A DNA stretch of 64,000 bases from NCBI RefSeq assembly GCF_002831645.1, contig NZ_CP025117.1:1805514-1869513 (forward strand). Reading direction: 5' to 3'. Of the stretch, positions 60,074-64,000 are shown one piece after another. The notes beneath the pieces are model-generated. The model saw only the letters and a list, made by a program, of their open reading frames with translations, ran no database searches and was not told the origin of the DNA. This DNA comes from Olleya sp. Bg11-27. GTDB lineage: Bacteria; Bacteroidota; Bacteroidia; Flavobacteriales; Flavobacteriaceae. A program made the translations under genes and the position numbers. Numbering within the stretch: the first letter of the stretch is position 1; each line of letters begins with the position of its first letter.

Positions 60074-61906
60074 TTACTCAATAGCCTTTTTTAATGCGTC
60101 TAAACCGCCAACGACAGGTAATGTAATACTTGTGTTGTCTAAATCGACCTTTAATTTGGTTCCTGGTTTAGGATGAATGGTAAACTCTTTATCACTAGAA
60201 AAAATAATCAAACCAATTTGTTGTCCAGCTTTGATAATTTGATCATCTGGTTGTAAATTGAAGGTCATATCGTAAAACGTTCCTTTTTCAAGCGGTTCAC
60301 TTTCTGTTAAGGACTTATAGTTTTGCGGATCCGCCCAACCACGTGTAATAATATTATCTGTGATCACTTCTGGATCATCAGTATATGGTAACGAGACTAA
60401 CATTACCGATAAATTGGCAGCAGGTTTACTACTGGATAAGCTAATCGTGATTGTGCTTTCTCCAGAAAGGTGTACGTCTTGTTTTAAAGTCTTAGTAGCA
60501 TATAATAAACGGTGTTTACTTTTTTCGGCTTGCGCATGTTGCTTTCCAGATATATTAAAATCATCCTCTAGCGTTTCTGTTTTTTGCTTCTTACTTCGTA
60601 CGGTTGTTAAAGGGCCAACCTCGTTACCGCCTTTATTTAAATATAACGTCACATTTTTAGCCTCTGGATTTGGATAGGCTGTATACGACGTCGGATTGTT
60701 GGGTTTGTCATTTTCTCTAACAATTTTGACTTGTGGGTCATTTTCCACCCCATTATCAATACCGTGTAAATAGTGTGTAAACCAACGATTCATCATCGTC
60801 ATTGGTGGTGGTCCACCATGTCCGTTTTGATGGTAATATAATTGTGTTGGTAAGCCCATTGCTTTGGCCTTTTGGTAAATACGATTACTGTGTTCTGGCA
60901 TAACATTCCAATCGTTAAAACCATGAGACATTAATAATGCTGCTTTCATACCTTCCATTTGGTTGAGGTAATCACGGTCGTTCCAGAAATCGTTTAAATC
61001 TCCAGTTTCTCTGTCCATGCCGTTAGCCATTTCTGTATCTCTAACGGTTTTGTTATTGTACGGACGTTTACTCTCGTCGCCACTATGTATAAAATCATAT
61101 AATACATCAATATCTTCTCCTAAATAGCCTCCTGGCGAACGTACTAAACCATTAGATCTGTAATAGTGATATGATGAGGTATTTGGTGCGATTGGGATAA
61201 TGGCTTCCAAACCGTCTACACCTGTTGTTGCAGCTGCTAGTGGTAAGGTCCCGTTGTATGAGGTTCCTGTCATGCCGACTTTTCCGGTAGACCAAAAGGC
61301 TTCCACTTCTTCGTCACCATCAGGTGTTGTGTAACCTTTAGCACGACCATTTAACCAGTCGATAACTGCTTTTGGTGCTAAGGCTTCGTTTGGACCACCA
61401 ACAGTTGGACTACCTTGTGATAAACCTGTTCCTGGGGAAGAGGAGTGAACCACAATGTAACCACGAGGCACCCATGATGCGATATGCGAATTTGATATAA
61501 TTGGACGTTCTCCTAAACGGGTGACTTCTGGATGGGCACGTTCGGTTTTAGCAGGTTCGCCTAGTTCATGCTCTACATCCCACATAATACCCGGGACATC
61601 TGGCGCCACACCAGCAAAATAAGGACTAGTGACGTAAACTATAGGTAGTTTTAAACCTTCTGTATCTGTTTGCATTGGTCTGGTTACAGACACGTGAACA
61701 CGATCTAAAGTGTCGTCTCCATCTGTATTAAAGGTTGTTTCTACCCAAAGGTCATGTCTTATATAATCTTTATAATTGCTAAAGCCTTCTACTTTTTGCG
61801 CTTCTCCGTTTTCAAAAACAGGCACCGTTTTGTCTTGTGCAAAACTTATGGTAGCTGCTGAAAATATTAAGGCTAAAGCAGACGCTTTTAAATACTTTTT
61901 TATCAT
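60074..61906 (-). CDS. Xaa-Pro dipeptidyl-peptidase (S15 family/CocE-NonD)
   Basis: Serine peptidase/esterase of 610 aa, exported (signal peptide 1-23, ALALIFSAATISFAQ). The catalytic Ser is Ser216 in GMTGTSYNGTLPLA (GxSYxG), the Asp is in SHGFNDWNV (about 332-340) and the His in YHQNGHGGPP (about 357-366). The C-terminal part has the X-Pro dipeptidyl-peptidase C-terminal domain (DVHLSGESTITISLSSSKPAANLSVMLVSLP and ITRGWADPQNY). It cleaves X-Pro from peptides or hydrolyses esters. A 17-bp hairpin abuts its ATG. It leads the two-gene unit with the L7/L12-like gene. Confidence 0.9.
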   Translation of the reverse strand: MIKKYLKASALALIFSAATISFAQDKTVPVFENGEAQKVEGFSNYKDYIRHDLWVETTFNTDGDDTLDRVHVSVTRPMQTDTEGLKLPIVYVTSPYFAGVAPDVPGIMWDVEHELGEPAKTERAHPEVTRLGERPIISNSHIASWVPRGYIVVHSSSPGTGLSQGSPTVGGPNEALAPKAVIDWLNGRAKGYTTPDGDEEVEAFWSTGKVGMTGTSYNGTLPLAAATTGVDGLEAIIPIAPNTSSYHYYRSNGLVRSPGGYLGEDIDVLYDFIHSGDESKRPYNNKTVRDTEMANGMDRETGDLNDFWNDRDYLNQMEGMKAALLMSHGFNDWNVMPEHSNRIYQKAKAMGLPTQLYYHQNGHGGPPPMTMMNRWFTHYLHGIDNGVENDPQVKIVRENDKPNNPTSYTAYPNPEAKNVTLYLNKGGNEVGPLTTVRSKKQKTETLEDDFNISGKQHAQAEKSKHRLLYATKTLKQDVHLSGESTITISLSSSKPAANLSVMLVSLPYTDDPEVITDNIITRGWADPQNYKSLTESEPLEKGTFYDMTFNLQPDDQIIKAGQQIGLIIFSSDKEFTIHPKPGTKLKVDLDNTSITLPVVGGLDALKKAIE

Positions 61907-61948
61907 AATAACTAACTTGTAACGTTTGTGGGTTACAAGTTAGTTATT
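61907..61948 (-). promoter_or_regulatory. Hairpin abutting the start codon of the S15 peptidase gene
   Basis: A perfect 17-bp inverted repeat, aataactaacttgtaac (61907-61923) and gttacaagttagttatt (61932-61948), with an 8-base loop. On the mRNA the stem ends directly before the ATG at 61906, which would hide the initiation region. Alternatively it works as a plus-strand terminator (T run at 61949-61952), but no plus-strand gene precedes it. Confidence 0.5.
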
Positions 61949-62037
61949 TTTTATGAGTAGAAATTACCGCGGGTTGTTAAGGTAATTATAAATGTTTTGT
62001 GGGTGGGTTTGTTAGACATTGGGTAACACGCTAGATT

Positions 62038-62436
62038 TTAAACCTTGTCTTTAGTCACTAAATCTTCAATTTTATAGAATAGGATTGCATTAAACAGAAT
62101 GTAAATAATTGCTGTCCAGAATCCATACAACATAGATAGCCAACTTGATGCTCCAAAACTGTGTGCAATTAAAACAAACAATAAGAAAACACGAGAATAT
62201 TTTTTAGGGCTATAATAGCCTAATAGTCCAATTATAATTAGCCAAAGTCCGCAAAGTATAAAAATTCCGGACACATGTTGATTCATCACAAAATGACCTA
62301 TATCATTTGCTTCGTTTGCGATAGTTAGATCTCCATTCCAATAGGCTTTAGGTTGATGCACAATAGTAATTACAGCATCAAAAAGGCTTGCCCATAAAGC
62401 AGGGATTAGAACAAGTAGTTTGTTTTTTTTGGTCAT
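62038..62436 (-). CDS. Hypothetical integral membrane protein (132 aa)
   Basis: Unrecognised small membrane protein with four hydrophobic helices (about 6-24, 55-73, 79-97, 102-123), basic N- and C-terminal ends (MTKKNKLL, DLVTKDKV) and an extracytoplasmic loop with TIVHQPKAYWNGDLTIANEANDIGHF. The Bacteroidota contain many such proteins without function. It is bounded downstream by 131 bases that hold the peptidase hairpin and upstream by the first cassette-like palindrome region. Confidence 0.6.
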   Translation of the reverse strand: MTKKNKLLVLIPALWASLFDAVITIVHQPKAYWNGDLTIANEANDIGHFVMNQHVSGIFILCGLWLIIIGLLGYYSPKKYSRVFLLFVLIAHSFGASSWLSMLYGFWTAIIYILFNAILFYKIEDLVTKDKV

Positions 62437-62540
62437 TTGGTTGGTTTTCTTTTTGGTAGTGTGTTTGGGAGTGAAATTAGTGATTTTAAATCAAATAGCA
62501 ATTCTGCTATATTATTGGTGTTATGCTTGTTTTTTTCATA

Positions 62541-62680
62541 TGTGGCATAACGTCTTTGTTTATGATTATTGAGTTTTGTGTGCGCGGATTTTCCGAAGGA
62601 AAATCAGAAGTTAGCAAAAGCGCACGGACTCTTGATTAAGCTCTAAGCTAAGCATTGTTTTTATTCGGTGTTAGCAACCG
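62541..62680. repeat. Cassette-like imperfect palindrome, copy A
   Basis: The stretch contains an inner hairpin gattttcc-gaa-ggaaaatc (62587-62605) nested between gtgcgc (62580-62585) and gcgcac (62620-62625) and ends with gtgttagcaac (62669-62679). A related element, copy B, follows the next gene in the same orientation. The rest of the 279-base gap 62437-62715 has no gene that I can support. Confidence 0.7.
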
Positions 62681-62715
62681 TTTTTTAATTCAGATTATTA
62701 ATTTAAATTTACATT

Positions 62716-63222
62716 ATGGAACAGATTAAAACAAAAAAACATACAAAATTCACATTAGAGCTTATATTTTCAGAAGCTAATAAAATGGCTACTCATATTT
62801 TAGATTCAATTTCTGAAAATAGAAACAAATCATTTGTCTTATTTGCGTTTATAACATCAATATTATCGTATTCATTTATTAAAATTACAGAATGCGAATA
62901 TTTGTATTCCGTTTTATTAATCGGATGCATTATAAGTCTTTGGTTTTTACGAAATAATTTATTCCCACAAACCATAACTTTTAATGGTGCTTTGCCTGAA
63001 AACATGATGAATTCTTATTTCGACGATTTTAAAAAGGAAAAACTTGAAAAAGAATATTTAGCAACTCAAATAGAAACGTATAATTCTGCTATGAATAACA
63101 ACAGAGTGCAAATGTATAAAATGGTTTCTCGGTTTAAAATTTCCGTTATAATAACTTTAGTCTCCTTTTTTCTTTTTGGGCTCGTTTTTCTTTTCGGTCT
63201 TGTTGAAAGTTTGCCAGCTTGA
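62716..63222 (+). CDS. Hypothetical membrane protein (168 aa), cassette-like context
   Basis: Unrecognised protein with two adjacent hydrophobic segments (about 40-57 and 62-78), a charged helical middle (MNSYFDDFKKEKLEKEYLATQIETYNSAMNNNRVQ) that may be coiled coil, and a third hydrophobic segment near the end (about 143-164). The layout (soluble N-terminal helix, two helices, cytoplasmic helical domain, last helix) recalls small pore- or sensor-type membrane proteins, but this is only an impression. It is flanked on both sides by the same family of palindromic repeats, as a gene cassette would be, and its 3' end overlaps a small antisense gene. Confidence 0.6.
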   Translation: MEQIKTKKHTKFTLELIFSEANKMATHILDSISENRNKSFVLFAFITSILSYSFIKITECEYLYSVLLIGCIISLWFLRNNLFPQTITFNGALPENMMNSYFDDFKKEKLEKEYLATQIETYNSAMNNNRVQMYKMVSRFKISVIITLVSFFLFGLVFLFGLVESLPA

Positions 63223-63282
63223 TGACGTATTCGGTCTTTGAGTAACTTTCGGGTCTTTTGGTTTATCTTCTTTATCGCTCAT
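63157..63282 (-). CDS. Small Lys-rich hypothetical protein (41 aa)
   Basis: An ATG at 63282 opens a 41-codon frame (MSDKEDKPKDPKVTQRPNTS onward, ending EPKKKKGD) that overlaps the end of the 168-residue gene on the other strand by 66 bases. The composition is hydrophilic, Lys/Asp/Pro-rich and low in Leu/Ile, unlike a random shadow frame in this AT-rich genome. I recall similar short proteins in Bacteroidota but can give no function. Moderately uncertain; no promoter was found. Confidence 0.4.
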   Translation of the reverse strand: MSDKEDKPKDPKVTQRPNTSSSWQTFNKTEKKNEPKKKKGD

Positions 63283-63317
63283 ATTTTTTATTTTTCATAG
63301 TGTGATTCGTAAATGAT

Positions 63318-63450
63318 TGTCAACGGTTACGTATAAGAATAGTTGCAGGTTTACGTGTGAGGATTTTCCGCAGGAAAATCAGGCGTAGTAAACTTGCAAC
63401 GACCTTTGGTTAAGCCCAATATTGAGCAATTATTTTATACATTGTTGGCA
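63318..63450. repeat. Cassette-like imperfect palindrome, copy B
   Basis: Nearly one long imperfect palindrome: ends tgtcaac (63318-63324) and gttggca (63444-63450), middle arms gttgcaggtttac (63342-63354) and gtaaacttgcaac (63388-63400), and inner hairpin gattttcc-gca-ggaaaatc (63362-63380). It ends exactly at the stop codon of the gene at 63451 and has the same organisation and orientation as copy A. Confidence 0.78.
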
Positions 63451-64000
63451 TTAGTACTTTTTTGACCAGATTGTTTCAAACCATTCACGCACTACTAACA
63501 CTTCATCTGTCACTTTTTGTCCGTTTTCGTCCAATGTGTTCTCAAAAAATTCCCAATGTGCTTTTTTCCATTTTTCGAGTGGTTTAATGTCGGTTCCCAT
63601 ATCTAATTCAGCATAATCTTTGGTAATTTGATTGAAAGGAATTGTGTCTACTTTTTTAATCTCAATTATTGCTCGAGCCTCTCCGTTTAAATTCGTTACA
63701 ATACGTTTCGTACCGATTTTTGGTAAGTCAATATTTGCTTCTTTATACCAAATATATAAACCAGAACTAGTTTGCTTTTTTTTGTTAATTATTAATTCAG
63801 CAAATCGTTCAGCTTCTTTTTCATCATCGTCATAAAATTCAGTATCAGGTAGTTCGTCTTTTTTAAATTCGGGATTTGATTCCGTAAAATTATTCCACAT
63901 TGCATGAACAGATTTGTGAATTCCGTTTTCTGTATCTATTTTCGTCTGTATTTCTGTCTTCGTTTTGGGTTCGTTTTTACAACTCATAAAAATCAAAAAC
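63451..64000 (-). CDS. ASCH domain-containing lipoprotein, 5' end cut by window edge
   Basis: The frame runs leftward from the right edge of the window; the start lies outside. The visible N-terminus FLIFMSCKNEPK looks like the end of a lipoprotein signal peptide (lipobox Cys), so ATG 63987 and TTG 63996 are not the start. The body contains the ASCH-like fold: GEARAIIEIKKVDTIPFNQIT, DYAELDMGTD, LEKWKKAHWEFFENTL and VTDEVLVVREWFETIW. ASCH proteins are RNA-binding-like or nuclease-related domains usually in the cytoplasm; a lipoprotein signal on an ASCH protein is odd. The palindromic element copy B starts at its stop codon. Confidence 0.72.
   Translation of the reverse strand, partial: FLIFMSCKNEPKTKTEIQTKIDTENGIHKSVHAMWNNFTESNPEFKKDELPDTEFYDDDEKEAERFAELIINKKKQTSSGLYIWYKEANIDLPKIGTKRIVTNLNGEARAIIEIKKVDTIPFNQITKDYAELDMGTDIKPLEKWKKAHWEFFENTLDENGQKVTDEVLVVREWFETIWSKKY

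Noticed and set aside
62541..63450. Calling the right-end palindromes integron attC sites
   Set aside because: Their ends do not match GTTRRRY/RYYYAAC and no integron integrase is visible, so only a cassette-like resemblance is reported.

Overview
The window is chromosomal DNA from a low-GC member of the Bacteroidota, almost certainly a marine Flavobacteriaceae. The genus cannot be fixed by eye. Support comes from type IX secretion (type B) sorting domains at the left edge, many genes preceded by the Bacteroidota -7 element TAnnTTTG rather than a Shine-Dalgarno site, the conserved ruvX-def-DUF5606-mazG and relA-fur-purA-ostA blocks, and DUF349, FUSC and CarboxypepD-like proteins typical of the family. 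No rRNA, tRNA, CRISPR array, transposase or phage gene was seen.

Layout. 1-6067: three tandem secreted T9SS cargo genes (one cut by the left edge), two of them paralogues built from about 95-residue CD(D/E) modules. 6146-13088: ABC-2 transporter pair, a kinase-like unknown, a TnpR/pRiA4b family protein, heme A synthase, GNAT, CCA/poly(A) polymerase-type protein and threonylcarbamoyl-AMP synthase. 13232-24133: a surface-glycan cluster (sugar aminotransferase, acyltransferase, several GT2 enzymes, GT4, GT9, deacetylase, Kdo-kinase-like protein) with genes on both strands. 24206-27547: dapD, then ruvX, def, DUF5606, mazG. 27519-27970: a 60-bp minisatellite that grows out of the 3' end of mazG. 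28326-43124 (minus): membrane unknowns, DUF349, aroE, two tandem DUF368 undecaprenyl-phosphate transporter homologues, TPR, class III aminotransferase, OstA-like protein, purA, fur, relA/spoT. 43261-61906 (minus): DUF885 lipoprotein, DEAD helicase, transglutaminase and zinc-Cys/CarboxypepD pair, a di-heme cytochrome c, FUSC transporter, B12 radical SAM protein, MOSC, Dus, YkgJ and an S15 peptidase. 62038-64000: small unrelated genes separated by long imperfect palindromes that resemble a gene-cassette array.

How the genes fit together. The centre-left region builds cell-surface polysaccharide; DUF368 (lipid-carrier recycling) and OstA (LPS transport) are envelope functions that would serve it. 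The rest is mostly housekeeping: translation and tRNA maturation, lysine, shikimate and purine synthesis, stringent response and heme A/cytochrome biogenesis. The most unusual material is non-coding or structural: the mazG-seeded repeat, a dispersed palindrome carried in frame inside a radical SAM gene, a 21-bp-phased direct repeat placed like an activator site, hairpins in 5' leaders, a probable non-AUG start, a CcoO/CcoP-like chimeric cytochrome, and the cassette-like right end.
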